Shown here: in pieces, positions 1 to 12,100 of the stretch
Position numbering within the stretch: the stretch's first letter is position 1
Layout: each line of letters begins with the position of its first letter
DNA from: Anthoceros angustus
Lineage: Eukaryota; Streptophyta; Anthocerotopsida; Anthocerotales; Anthocerotaceae
NCBI GenBank assembly: GCA_010909165.1
Contig: MU008169.1
Coordinates: 930,001-994,000, forward strand
DNA length: 64,000 bases
Direction of reading: 5' to 3'
Notes under the pieces: generated by a model
Databases searched by the model: none
What the model saw: the letters and a program-made list of their open reading frames with translations, nothing else
What the model was told of the DNA's origin: nothing
Made by a program: the position numbers and the translations under genes

Positions 1-62
1 CTTTACGCTGACGTGTTTCTCGCTAACAGCTTGGTGAATAGGAACGCGAAGTGCGGCAGTCT

Positions 63-92
63 CCCTACTAGAAAAGGGCACCCTATGTTACA
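63..92 (+). repeat. Left terminal inverted repeat of the CACTA-like element
   Basis: This 30-bp sequence is the exact reverse complement of 17582-17611. It begins CCCTACTAG and ends ATGTTACA. The preceding triplet (60-62, TCT) matches the triplet after the right end. Confidence 0.93.
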
Positions 93-340
93 CTTTATGT
101 TAAGATTTGGACCCCTGGATGTAACACTCATGTTGCAATTTTGGGGTCATGTAACACTTTTGGGCCCCTTGTTACACTTTGGCTTGGAAACCATACCACG
201 GCCGTTGTTGCAATCATGTTGCAATAGTGTTGCAATTATGTTAAGATGAAGTGAGAGGTGGTTTTGCCTCTCTCAAAATTGCAACATGATTGCAACATCT
301 AAAGTGTTACAAGAGAGGTCTTGTAACACTTTTGGAGGCT
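86..340. repeat. Left subterminal repeat cluster (GTTACAC / GTTGCAA / GTTAAG)
   Basis: Short motifs TGTTACAC, TGTTGCAA and TGTTAAG recur every 15-40 bp in both orientations, for example TTGCAACATGATTGCAACAT near 279-298. In CACTA elements such clusters are the binding sites of the TNPA-like accessory protein. The same motif family recurs at the right end. The function is inferred from the superfamily. Confidence 0.75.
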
Positions 341-399
341 TGGTACCGAACCTCCTCCCCATCCACTATTCCTTTTACTTTTGCCCTTGGCAATACCAC

Positions 400-620
400 G
401 CTTTACTTGGTAGTTACCAATACGCCTTCAATACGACCATATATAAAATACATCAATACATCCTTATACTATACACATGTAGTCTACTGATAAATGTAAT
501 ATATTATTCTAAGTGCTATAAGGGCGTATTCAATTTCATATAAAATAAGTTTGTATACTATGCGTATTCCATACGTACAATGTACATATTCATGGTACGG
601 TACTATGTATTTACTATACG
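400..620. other. AT-rich left shoulder of the CACTA element
   Basis: TATA-rich low-GC DNA (for example the ATATATAAAATACATC stretch near 440) separates the subterminal repeats from the GC-rich core. It matches a similar AT-rich shoulder at about 16790-17030. It could hold outward or inward promoters of the element, but no gene is seen. From 620 to 1067 I see only pyrimidine-rich sequence without a supported gene. Confidence 0.5.
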
Positions 621-1067
621 TGTAAATAGCGCCGGCTCTTTCTACCCCTACTTTATAGCATGCCGGTGTGCGGTTTGTCCTTCCACGTCACCAATAGCCA
701 ACGGCTTCCACCATGGCCCCCACTGTCCCCACCTATCACCTTATTGTGACGCATCACTGTGAGGTTATGCCCCTACAAGATTGTGCTGTGCGGAGGAGTT
801 TTGGTATGCTCTGGCTTATGCTTTTACGCCTCCATGTAAGGCACTTCCTACTCCATCGTATGCACCCCAGGAAACTTCCGCCTCCTGCTCGATTCCCAAT
901 TTTCTTCTTCCCCTCACTTGCGTTGGCGGAGGCAAGCTTTGCCACTTCTACCGCTTCCTCCCCTCGCCTCACACGTTGCACATACAAACCAGCATGGCCA
1001 TCATGAGTTACCCAACGTTAATGGGTGTACCAATCACCATAGCGACCATTTGCCTTACCTTCCTCCG

Positions 1068-4000
1068 GTCCCTCCTCGTATCTTACGCCTTCTTGGTGGG
1101 CATTTCCTCGTCCTCCTTCTTCCGGCCGCCTTGCCCTTGTCACTGCCCACCGCCGCCGCCTACTCCTCCTCCTCTTTTCCTCTTCGCCCGCCACCCTTTA
1201 TCGCAGTGGCGTTGCCTCAACTGGGCTCCACTATGTAGGTCCATGCTCTCGATCGGAGGCTGCAAGATATGTGTCCGCACGAAATTAGGCACATCGTCCT
1301 CTTCAAGACTCCTCTGCGGCCCATGTTATCCGCAGGCCCCCACGCCCCGTCCCCTTGCCTCCATCTGCAATCGCCTTTGCCCATATCAAAGGCGCCGCAT
1401 GATGCCCTCTTGACCTCCTTCATTCTCTCTCCCTCGACATCCGCCTCATGCTAGTGGCGCCTTTTGGCCCCGCCCAGCATGGATCTGCTGGGTGATCCAC
1501 CGCCGCCCGCCACCCGCCTCCTACTCCCCTGCTTTTTGGCTGTCCACCGTGCACACAAGTGTGTTTCCTCCTGTGACGGATCGTTGCCCCTCCGTGGTCC
1601 ACCACCCGACTCCCCGCCTCCACACTCATTGTTCCCGCCATTCAACTGCCACTCCATCCGATCCCAACGGCCTCCACCTCCGCAAACATGGCGTCACCTT
1701 CCGGTCTCGGGCACTCCTCCACCTCTTCTCCATTTGCTTGCTGCCCACGTGACATGCCTCGCCGCCCGCCTCCACTCACACCATTCCTGTGCATGCTTCC
1801 ACCAAACACAGGCGATCGTGGTGTCGCGGCACCACAATTTCGCCCATACCGCCTCTTCTTCCTCCCTCACCTTGCGCCCTCGTGACGCGTGGCCCGTCTC
1901 CACTTCACCGCTCGTTCATGCCGCCTTTCCCCCTTCCAATACGTTGTGCCCGCCTCCTCTCCTCCTCCCCCAAGCCCCTTCCGCCATCTGCATTCCTTCC
2001 TAGCCTCTCACGCCCACATCGCCACCACGTGCACCACCGCCGCCTCCCACCCCTTCCTTCCGTCGCCTCGGAAAGGCCACCATATCGGATCCATCTCCAA
2101 TTCAATGTCATTAAGCAAAATGGTCATTTCCTTGTTCTCCTTGCAATGGCACGAATCTACGGTGTCTTGTCATACACTCCTGCCTTACCATGTAGGAACT
2201 CGCAGAACCCCACTATCGCGGACCGCCCACAGGCTGCATGGAAATCGTCCTCTTCAACCTCCCATACTCTGCCTCTTCTTCCGTTGGAAACCGCCCATGC
2301 CGATTCTCAAACCTCACCACCCACCAAGACGCCTCCCTTTCCCCATGGGTTTGGACCCATCCCTGCTTTTGGCTAGCCTCTCTTTTGCTGCGATTTCGTA
2401 CTTGATGGCTCAAACTTCCTGCCTCTTCAACTCCATCCGAGCCCATGCAAGTGCATCTTCCCACTCTTCGTCATCCACCATGCTCGGTTTCTTCCCATGT
2501 CCTCCCCCCCCCTCTACCATTTCCTCTAGCGCCGCAGCTTCCACACACCGAGAATTGCGTGTCCGCGTCATCTGCGAGAAGTGTCGGCTTATGCTGGACT
2601 TGACCACCAGGTCTGGGAATGCTTCAGACACGGATTTCACTAACCGTGCTTTCTCTTCTTTCTAACGTCCGCCATCTTGCTGTACCAGTTCATTCACAAC
2701 CTTCGTCCTCACGGTACCATGATTCTGCGTGCCTTGCTTCGCCCCGAACAACATCGAGTCCCTCCTCGTATCCGCCTCATGCTAGTGGCGCCTTTTGGCC
2801 CCTCGCCTCTTCTTCCGGCCGCCGCAGCCCGTGCCCTTGTCACTCGCCACCACGGCCGCCTCTACTCCTCCTCCTCTTTTCCTCTTCGCCCGCCACCCCT
2901 TTATCGCAGTGGCGTTGCCTCAACTGGGCTCCACTATGTAGGTCCATGCTCTCGACGGAGGTCGCAAGATATGTGTCTGCACGAAATTAGGCACCTCGTC
3001 CTCTTGACTGCCTCTTGGATCGTCCATCCTTCTTCCCATGTCCTCCCCCAAGCCCCTTCCACGATTCCCACTTTCCCTTCTTGCAATCGCCTTTGCCCAT
3101 ATCAAAGGCGCCGCATGATGCCCTCTTGACCTCCTTCATTCTCTCTCTCGACATCGCCTCATGCTAGTGACGCCTTTTGGCCTCGCCAGCATGGATCTGC
3201 TGGGTGATCCACCGCCCGCCCGCCACCCGCCTCCTACTCCCCTGCGTTTTTTTGGCTGTCCACCGTGCACACAAGTGTGTTTCCTCCTGGTGACGGATCA
3301 GTTGCCCCCCTCCGTGGTCCACCACCCGACTCCTGCCCTCCACACTCATTGTTCCTGCCATTCAACGGCGTCGTCAATCCATCTGATCCCAACGGCCTCC
3401 ACCCTCCGCAAACATGGCCGTCACCTTCCGGTCTCGGGCACTCCTCCACCTCTTCTCCAGCTGTTGCTTGCTGCCCACGTGACCTCGCCGCCCGCCTCCA
3501 TCACACCATTCCTGTGCATGCTTCCACCAAACACAGGCGATCGTGGTGTCGCGGCACCACAATTTCGCCCATACTCTGCCTCCCCTCACCTTGCGCCCTC
3601 GTGACGCGTGGCCCGTCTCCACTTCACCGCTCTTGTTCCGCCGCCTTCCCCCTTCCAATACCCAGCCCCGCCTCCTCCTCCTCCTCCCCCAAGCCCCTTC
3701 CGTGCCATCGCATTCCTTCCTAGCCTCTCACGCCCACACATCGCCACCACGTGCACCACTGCCGCCTCCCACCCCTTCCTTCCGTCGCCTCGGAAAGGCC
3801 ACCATATCGGGATCCATCTCCAATTCAATGTCATTAAGCAAAATGGTCATTTCCTTGTTCTCCTTGCAATGGCACGAATCTACGGTGTCTTGTCATACAC
3901 TCCCCGCCTTACCATGTAGGAACTCGCAGAACCCCACTATCGCGGACCGCCCACAGGCTGCATGGAAATCGTCCTCTTCAACCTCCCATACCGCCTCTTC

Positions 4001-4505
4001 TTCCGTTGGAAACCGCCATCTTGATTCTCAAACCTCACCACCCACCAAGACGCCTCCCTTTCCCCATGGGTTTGGACCCATCCCCGTTTTGGCTAGCCTC
4101 TCTTTTGCTGCGATTTCGTACTTCGATGGCTCAAACTTCCCGTTCCTCTTCAACTCCATCCGAGCCCATGCAAGTGCATCTTCCCACTCTTCGTCATCCA
4201 CCATGCTCGGTTTCTTCCCATGTCCTCCCCCCCCCTCTACCATTTCCTCTAGCGCTGCTGCCTTCGCAGCTTCCACACATCGAGAATTGCGTGTCCGCGT
4301 CATCTGCGAGAAGTGTCGGCTTATGCTGGACTTGACCACCAGGTCTGGGAATGCTTCAGACACGGATTTCACTAACCGTGCTTTCTCTTCTTTCGGAACG
4401 TCCCGCCATCTTGCCAGGTACCCGAGTTCATTCACAACCTTCGTCCTCACCAGTACCAACAGTTCTGCGTGCCTTGCTTCGCTCAGCCCGCCGAACAACA
4501 TCGGA
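1068..4505. repeat. Left-arm tandem duplication, two units of about 1.7 kb
   Basis: Unit A (about 1068-2757) and unit B (about 2758-4505) both begin with GTCCCTCCTCGTAT, and the sequence after unit B restarts with GTCCCCTCC. The order of segments is identical throughout, for example the block starting TATCGCAGTGGCGTTGCC at about 1198 and 2902, and the AATGTCATTAAGCAAAATGG block at about 2103 and 3827. The copies differ by many short indels and some substitutions. The minus-strand ORF that is intact in unit B is broken in unit A. Confidence 0.85.
2213..2660 (-). pseudogene. Damaged duplicate of the 4028-4612 transposon ORF
   Basis: The unit-A copy of the minus-strand ORF keeps long stretches such as KSVSEAFPDLVVKSS and SMVDDEEWEDALAWARM. 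It has lost two codons in the alanine run before LEEMVEGGGG and is out of frame beyond the KRQEV end. It lies within the left-arm tandem duplication. Confidence 0.6.
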
Positions 4506-4612
4506 GTCCCCTCCCCCTGCTTCATGTGGTTTTGCATGGCCTCCTTCAGCCATTTCACCCCATGCTTGTTTATCAAGGCTTTAACCAGTGCATCGTTGTC
4601 CACCGCACTCAC
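4028..4612 (-). CDS. Transposon-internal protein, possibly En/Spm accessory (Ptta/Transposase_24-like)
   Basis: This is a continuous reading frame of about 194 codons on the minus strand that begins MSAVDNDALVKAL. It is the most coherent ORF of the whole element. Around residues 65-110 it reads ARWRDVPKEEKARLVK, then FPDLVVKS and RHFSQMTRTRNSR. That is the W..vp.e.K..lv..v...F pattern followed by an R-x-R-N helix, which resembles the plant Ptta/En/Spm (PF03004-type) domain. The C-terminal part is acidic (MVDDEEWEDALAW) and then KYEIAAKERLAKTG. The displayed start is the first in-frame start codon; upstream exons could exist. The downstream copy at about 2213-2660 is damaged. The family match is by eye and weak. 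It could instead be an unrelated captured gene. Confidence 0.45.
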   Translation of the reverse strand: MSAVDNDALVKALINKHGVKWLKEAMQNHMKQGEGTPMLFGGLSEARHAELLVLVRTKVVNELGYLARWRDVPKEEKARLVKSVSEAFPDLVVKSSISRHFSQMTRTRNSRCVEAAKAAALEEMVEGGGGHGKKPSMVDDEEWEDALAWARMELKRNGKFEPSKYEIAAKERLAKTGMGPNPWGKGGVLVGGEV

Positions 4613-4890
4613 CGCGCCGAAGATCCGACCTACACACCATCACCGCTGGTTAGAACACCACCCCTTGCGAAATTGATTGCGCCATTCGAGATCAAGTGCT
4701 CGGCGTGGTGTGTCACGCTCCTCTGGGCTTGTCCCCTTCCACGATTCCCACTTTCCCTTCTTGCACCGCCGCCACCGCCCGCCCTCGAAAGGTTGCCTCC
4801 CTTGTCCCCATGCTTAAACACCGCCAAGATGCGGTGCTCTGTGTTACCCGTTTGTCCACCATGCCCACTCACCCGGCTGCAAACTTTAAC
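4506..4890. other. Element interior between the left duplication and the palindrome
   Basis: The minus-strand ORF (4028-4612) begins here. The stretch starting CCCCTTCCACGATTCCC near 4733 repeats a segment of unit B at about 3051, so fragments of the duplicated unit are scattered beyond it. No further gene can be supported. Confidence 0.4.
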
Positions 4891-4920
4891 GTGCACACTT
4901 TGCGGCCGCAAAGTGTGCAC
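4891..4920. repeat. 30-bp perfect palindrome with an extra half-site
   Basis: The half-site GTGCACACTTTGCGG is followed immediately by its exact reverse complement, giving a 30-bp palindrome centred on GCGGCCGC. A third direct half (GTGCACACTTTGC) follows at 4924-4936. It lies just downstream of the stop of the coiled-coil ORF on the minus strand. A dimer-binding site or a cruciform is plausible, and so is a 3'-end hairpin. The function is unknown. Confidence 0.85.
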
Positions 4921-4954
4921 TTGGTGCACACTTTGCCGGCATCACTTGCCGTTA

Positions 4955-5160
4955 AATCGACTCGCGACAACCAACCTCATCCGACGAAATAGCTCCTCCT
5001 CTATGTCGTTCAATTCTTGCACGCAATGCTCCAACTCCGCATCCGTCGGTGGGAGGTTCGATCTCGGCGTCGTCAAAATCAACTCCTGCTCCAGCCCATC
5101 TCGCCTCGCCTCTTACCTTCACGACGCCTCGAGGAGGCCGCTTCTTGGTCGCCGATGTCG
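4955..5160 (-). pseudogene. C-terminal coiled-coil ORF fragment with a frameshift
   Basis: On the minus strand the frame reads GVDFDDAEIEPPTD. After a single-base shift at about 5042 it continues DAELEHCVQELNDIEEEL and then FRRMRLVVASRFNGK before a stop near 4955. Both sides are clearly protein-like (acidic, heptad-like), so one base is misplaced. This is either decay or a consensus error. It may be the C-terminus of a second protein of the element. No family is recognised. Confidence 0.5.
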
Positions 5161-5169
5161 AATGAAGAC

Positions 5170-7140
5170 CGCAATGGTGCGGGGATGAGCGACATACCCC
5201 GAGGCCGCTTTGCCCCCATCCTCCCCACCCGGATCGGTCCATCGTCGCCGACGCTGCCGGCGACGCCGCCCGACCGTGGTGTTCGCAGCGCCAGACGCGA
5301 CTCGCCGGCAAGCCTCACCGCCATACTCTCCACCTTGAACCAGCTTGTCCACCGCCTGCTCCATGTCAAGGCAATGGCTTCCTCTCGGGCGGCGCCAGCC
5401 ATGAGTCCCTATGCGCATTCAAGACCCATTTTGAAAAGCTTGTTATGCAAAGGCGGTGGTCATTCGCTATCGGGGACCGGTGCCTGCATGCACTTGCTAC
5501 TTGCCCATAATCACAACATTTGTCGACCACAACCTCGGCTGTGGAGCAATTTTCATGTCCCATTGGTTACGTATGCGTTACTCGTGATGTATGATATTGC
5601 CCAAATGGCGCAGCGCTCTCAATGCCCCCATTACTCCATTTTAATAAGAATCATCGACTTCCTCCGACCATTCCCACACGCCACTTGGGTATTGGCACAT
5701 TCCGCATTGGGCAATGGACGCCTGCTGTGATCACCTCAATAGAATACAATCTTTTTCACAAGCATGGATTTTCACGTATCTTGGCCCAAACATGTGCAAC
5801 ACTGACTTTGCCTCGTACATGTCCTTCGGCAGCTTGTTCGGAACTGGCAAAATATCCACACTTAAGAGCTTTAAAAGTGCCGTCACAGCGACGTCACTGA
5901 TGTCATACATCGTTTGCCACGACAGCAACAACAGTGTTGCGCTTAGCCTGCTTTCTTTCGATTGGACTTCCTCTTCAATGTGGTATAACGGCGTTTCGCC
6001 GGAACTACTAGTGTGGTCGGTAGGATGGCCACCGCTGCCTTTGCAACATCCGTGGCTTCCGACCTTCGTCCACTATGCGCCGGGCATATCATCACCTCGA
6101 ACCCTCATCCATACTTTCGTCGTCGGAACTACTAGTGTGGTCGGTAGGATGGCCACCGCCGTTCCGCTGCACCCATCCGAGCCCGTATCCGAATCCGTGC
6201 GGAGACGCCACAAGACGGCCGCGCTCTTCTATGCCACCGTGTCTCGCCGACCGCAAAAGCCACCTTAAAGCTAGAATTGGAGTGCATTTGCTGGCCATTG
6301 ATGCGAGAGAACTCACGGCCACCGCGGTGCACAGGCGGTGGCGTGACTGAATTCTTGAAATGTGTGCGAATACGAGCTCGCGAGCTCGCGACCGATGGCG
6401 GCGGGGACAATACATGTACACCGCATCTGCATTTCGTGGCATCCTCCCCAGGGTCGTGATCCGGTAGGCACGGCAACCACAAAGACAAAGGTGGTACATC
6501 CGTTATCCGAACGCCCCGTCACGTGTGCAATCATGACTTCATGACCCATAAACACCGACACGTAGGACTGGAACGTGCTTGCAGAAACCATGGACGGAAG
6601 CACAAACGCGTCACCTGCTTATGGAGATCCCGCCGTCCGTGATGACCCAGCTCGGCAGGTAAGTCGACCGACGATCGGGGGCAAAGCAGCTACGCCGAGG
6701 CGATGCACGCATCAGACAGCAGCATCTGGGGCTGGACAAGAACCTCGCGCCTCTGGACATGAGCAACAGAATTTGCGCAACCGAGGAGCCACCACCGTCT
6801 TCCAATCCCAACTCAGCGGGCGACAGAGAGCACGGTTGGCGAGCACGCCACTGGATGCACGCAATGTTCGCGACGGTCTGTGCACGCTAGCGGCAGTGGA
6901 AGCCTGCCGGGCGGTATGTCAAGCGTGGTAGCCGACTCTTCCGACGGGGCCCGGAGATTGGGCGTAGTGTAGGGGTGACACCTGCAATGGAAAGGGAGGA
7001 TGTGCGCGCTGGCTAGCTTGGTGGTCGGCACCAACGGTCGGAGATGGTTGACACGCCAGACGCATTGCATTTGGGGATGCGTGTTTTGATTTAAAGTTGA
7101 TTACACACAATCCGCAAAGTTCGACAACGGCCTTGATCGT
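5170..7140. other. CACTA interior without a supported gene
   Basis: A 40-odd-bp direct repeat containing GGAACTACTAGTGTGGTCGG occurs at about 5999 and 6125. Several overlapping ORFs exist in all frames, but none looks coherent over more than about 60 codons. No gene is called. Confidence 0.4.
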
Positions 7141-7141
7141 C

Positions 7142-7384
7142 CTAAGCTTGCAAGCAAATGCGAACAAACGCGTGAGGAGGCGCCTTCCCCTTGGTGTAAA
7201 CAACCTCCTTCATGTCCACTTCGCTCACGGCAAGGAATAGTGTTGAGCTCATTGTCTCAAAGTCTCTGACCTCCCATGTTGCGGCGCCATTCTCGTGAAA
7301 GGGCATCAACCCGGTTCGCAGAGTGCTCCATGCCGCCTCGTCCAACGCATCCCAATTCCATTCGTGAAGTGTGTAGCCAGCCAC
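7142..7384 (-). CDS. Possible exon of an element-encoded protein
   Basis: Eighty codons on the minus strand have a natural amino-acid composition, with WNWDALDEAAWSTLRTG and then ATWEVRDFETMSSTLFLAV. This contrasts with the low-complexity shadows around it. Just upstream on the same strand (7442-7770) a basic, lysine/arginine-rich frame (KPRKLKARGRLREKGK) could be a nuclear-localisation region of the same protein, in another frame. No family is recognised, and the exon borders are not determined. Confidence 0.3.
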   Translation of the reverse strand: MAGYTLHEWNWDALDEAAWSTLRTGLMPFHENGAATWEVRDFETMSSTLFLAVSEVDMKEVVYTKGKAPPHAFVRICLQA

Positions 7385-9121
7385 GGGCCGCGCCGGACGT
7401 GAAGCCCCACATCGGCAGCTTGTTCTATCCGAAGCAGCGACTCAATTTCTGCAGAACCTCCTCCTTGGATCGTGGCCTCTGCAGAAATTGTAGCTCCGAA
7501 TGGTTCGCCTCTTCTTCCCATGGAGGAAATGTGGCTTGGACTGCTGGCACTCCGTCGAGCGCCCGGATGCCGTCGCCGCCACAGGCGATTGCTCCTCCAC
7601 TTTCCTCTTGCCCTTCGCATCACCCGGGGCCGGATCGGTCCCTACGGGGAGGGTGGCGTGTACATCTGCCTTACCCTTCTCTCTCAATCTCCCTCTCGCC
7701 TTCAACTTCCGAGGCTTGCGAGCGCGACCGCAATCCTTGCCAATTCTCTCCATCGAGGTATGCAATGGACCGGAATCTAGAGAATGCCTTGTGCATCTAG
7801 GAGGAGAAGGCAAAGAGCTATAGCACCAATCACCATACTTTGTTTATTACGCGTGACTCGGGGACGCAAAGCTGACTTGTCATGTCCGGTCAACGGTATG
7901 AACGGGCACCAAACCATACCCATCCATTCCGCCAAGCATGTGAGGTCATCGAGTTTTATTGGGTGACGCATGAGAAGTACACGTAGTGATCAAAGAAGAA
8001 GGACTTTCCCATCCCGCTTAATTACGGTGAATCATATACCCCACATTGTGAGGTATAAACCGTCCCTAGTCACACGACGACGCCGTGATCCGAGACGGCA
8101 AGAGCGGCGGCACTCCATACCAGGTCCTTGATGGCCGACAAGAGGAGAGCAACCTCCGTCCATCATCCTTGATGGCCATCCCGACATGGAACCGCAGCCT
8201 CGCCCTTGATGGGCATCGCTTCGACTGGCAACAACGATGTGCAAACACTTCGCAATGATCCACAAATGAGTGGGTGAGGGAGGAATGTTGCGGGTTCGTC
8301 AAATGCGGATTCCACAACAACTTCACACTGCAGGCATGAACTTGCAGGTTGGAGAAAAGGGCCAAACAAAAAGTGTTCACATGCGGCGCCTCCCAGCCGA
8401 GCACCCAATCCATACCATGTGCGGTCACCTGAACACCATGCCCGCACCAGGTAGAAGGGACCACCTCGCTAGAGAAGGAACCACCTCGCCACCGAACGGC
8501 AAGACGCCGTGAGGGGATAGCAAGAGGAGACAGCTCCACGCCGTGAAGGGCGGGGACACCGCGCCCCCAACATTCCCATATGATCCTTGATGGCCATCGA
8601 TGATTTCGGGCTGAAGATGGAGACATGCACACACGCCTCGTCGCGAGCTACCGATAACCCACGGTGGTTTCGACTAAGCTCGCGGCATTGCACATGTCCG
8701 TCATAGACACAAGGTAGAGCGAGGAGGCGTGTCACTGGAAGACAAGCTCGCCTCGGATGCGAAGATGACCAAAACAAAGGTAGTAGCGTGAAGCGAGGGC
8801 AAGGTGGTGACATTTAAAGCGGAACACGACGACCTTAGGCAGCCTCTTGTCCTCCGTGCCACATCGGGTTGCGGATGAGAGGATCTTGAATTTCACCGTT
8901 CCTTACATGTGAGAAAGGAGACATGGCGGTGGCATGGCGCCCGCCATCGAACGATTGGCGGTAAATTCATGGAGGGGCGTGGCGCGGGGCAAACAGGCGG
9001 AACACGAAGGTAGATGTCATGTCTCCCAAGGTCCGGATATCCTTTGCGTGCGCGCAGAGTGACGCCGAGGCCACACGGCGCCCCGCGGAAGGTGTGAATA
9101 CATGACACGCTCGCCATGTGA
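7385..9121. other. CACTA interior, degenerate, short CCTTGATGGCCATC repeats
   Basis: The motif CCTTGATGGCCATC or a close variant recurs at about 8131, 8167, 8205 and 8585. Overlapping ORFs on both strands are short and mutually exclusive. I find no supported gene. Confidence 0.35.
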
Positions 9122-12100
9122 CGCGTTTGATTGGTGGATCGCATAACGGAGTCTCGAACGATGCACATCATTATATGGGAGAACGCGAATTGGCATATAT
9201 ATGGCAAATTCACATACGCCGGTCCTTCATTCATGGCATAATGAATGGGGCATTTAGTTTGCTTGAATGGCTCTCACGTGCCACCTACCGTCCTTGCACA
9301 ATGGTGTAGAAGAAGCGACAGAACAGAGAACGCCATCAATGCACACGACCGACATGGCATGTTTTCTACCATGCCCGGCTTTTCAAATATTAAAATGGCT
9401 TCACCACACCTTTCTTGGACAACGGTGGAGAAGACAAGTTTATGCGAGAGATAGGGAGCCATTGTCTTTGGTTCATGGGTTAATGAAGGCCATGACATTG
9501 TCATGGCCTTCAACATAGGGGACCATACATGGCATGCATGGAGGAATGGCAAGCCAAGGTTGCGGTGGCATAGCACGCCACGAAGTCTCCTCCTCTCCTC
9601 TTCCTCCTCCCCACCGCACCGCGCCGCCCCACGCCGGCACCACCACTCCCCACACACCATGGCCACCGTCATACCGTCACCACGGGGCTCCCTGGAATGT
9701 GGTCGCGGACATCGTCGCATCGCGGGCTGGATCGGTAGGCAATGTGGTATGCGAGAACGGGGCAAAGCATAAAAAATAGCAAATTAACACATGCATGGTC
9801 CGTGGAGCATGGCAGGTTCTAAGCTGGTCTTGCCCTTGAAATGGCATGCCACATCATGTGGCATTACCTGAAAAATGGCATTGTGAACACTTGTCCACAA
9901 AGGGCAAATTGTGGCTCTCCAAATGGTCATCCGAATGGCCAAAATTGACATGAGGCAAAGACATGGTCATGACGAATGAGGAACATTTGTCCTTGGGTCA
10001 CGTGATCATGCATGATGGGAATGTATTGTCCTTGGACCACGAACGGTAATGAACAATGGCAAATTAGTGTCCGTCGATCGAAAATGATCTTCCATAATGG
10101 AAACATTTGTCCTTGGCGAAATGGTCATCGAATGGCCAAAATTGACCGAGGCCAAGGCATGGTCATGACAATGAGGAACATTTGTCCTTGGGTCACGAAA
10201 TGACCATACATAACGGAATGTTTTGTCCTTGGACCACGAAATGCGCATGAGCAAAGGGAAATTATTTTCCTTCGATGCGATATGGTAATCCATAATGGGC
10301 TAAATTTGTCCTTGGATGACGAAAATCGATAAACACGGATGCCTATATATGCCAAACATGCATGGATGCCATATGCGCAGAATGGTGTGGTGGACAATCG
10401 CCGGGTTGCGGTGTTTTAGGCATGTGAATGCCACATGTACACATATAGGTGGTGGGCGCAAACTCGAGTTTGTGCCCGGCAAATCGGCATGCATGGCACA
10501 TGAGCCACCGGCATGCCCTAGGACTTCCCGCCTCCCCTCTTCTCCTCTTGCCCTCTTCCCCATCACCACAGGTTACCTCACCGCCTTGTCGCCATCGCCA
10601 CCGGAGTTCCTGCTCACTTTGTCGCGGTTATCGGTTGTGCATGCATGTGTGACTCGGTTGGCCTTCCTCGACCATGGTTTGGGACGTTGACTTTGAGGAT
10701 TTGGTCAAGCCGCTCGCTTAAGCTCGAACAACGCCGCCAATCCGCCGGATGTCGTGCCCATAACGCCGCCGAAGGAGGAGGGGGGCCCATCGACGCGCTT
10801 TGATTGGTGGATCGCATAACGGAGTCTCGAACGATGCACATCATTATATGGGAGAACGCGAATTGGCATATATATGGCAAATTCACATACGGCCGGTCCT
10901 TCATTCATGGCATAATGAATGGGGCATTTAGTTTGCTTGAATGGCTCTCACGTGCCACCTACCCTTGCACAATGGTGTAGAAGAAGGATATCAAAGAGAA
11001 CGGGCGTCATTCACAATGCAACCTTCGGACATGGCATGTTTTCTACCATGCCCGGCTTTTCAAATATTAAAATGGCTTCACCACACCTTTCTTGGACAAC
11101 GGTGGAGAAGACAAGTTTATGCGAGATAGGGAGCCATTGTCTTTGGTTCATGGGTTATAAGGCCATGACATTGTCATGGCCTTCAACATAGGGGACCATA
11201 CATGGCATGCATGGAGGAAGGTGGTTGCGCGGTGGCATAGCACCACGAAGTCTCCTCCTCTCCTCTTTCCTCCTCCCCACCGCACCCCACGCCGCACCAC
11301 CACTCACACACCATGGCCACCGCCATACCGTCACCACGGCTCGGAATGTGGTCGCGACATCGCCGCATCGCGGCTGGATCGGTAGGCAATGTGGTATGCG
11401 AGAACGGGCAAAGCATAAAAATAGCAAATTAACACATGCATGGTCCGTGGAGCATGGCGGTCTTGCCTTGAAATGGCATGCCACATCCGTGGGCATTACC
11501 AGACGAAATGGCATTGAACACTTGTCCACAAAGGGCAAATGCCCTTGGCTCTCCAAATGGTCATCCGTAATGGCCAAAATTGACATGAGGCAAAGACATG
11601 GTCATGACGAATGAGGAACATTTGTCCTTGGGTCACGTGATCATGCATGATGGGAATGTATTGTCCTTGGACCACGAACGGTAATGAACAATGGCAAATT
11701 AGTGTCCGTCGATCGAAAATGATCTTCCATAATGGAAACATTTGTCCTTGGCTGAAATGGTCATCCGTAATGGCCAAAATTGACTGAGGCCAAGGCATGG
11801 TCATGACAATGAGGAACATTTGTCCTTGGGTCACGAAATGACCATACATAACGGAATGTTTTGTCCTTGGACCACGAAATGCGCATGAGCAAAGGGAAAT
11901 TATTTTCCTTCGAGATATGGTAATCCATAATGGGCTAAATTTGTCCTTGGATGACGAAAATCGATAAACACGGATGCCTATATATGCCAAACATGCATGG
12001 ATGCCATATGTAATGGTGTGGTGGACAATCGCCGGTTGCGCGGTGTTTTAGGCATGTGAATGCCACATGTACACATATAGGTGGTGGGCAAACTCCGAGT

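Noticed and set aside
3543-4676. 377-codon plus-strand ORF in the CACTA left arm
   Set aside because: Ser/Pro/His-rich low complexity and opposite to the coherent minus-strand ORF at 4028-4612.
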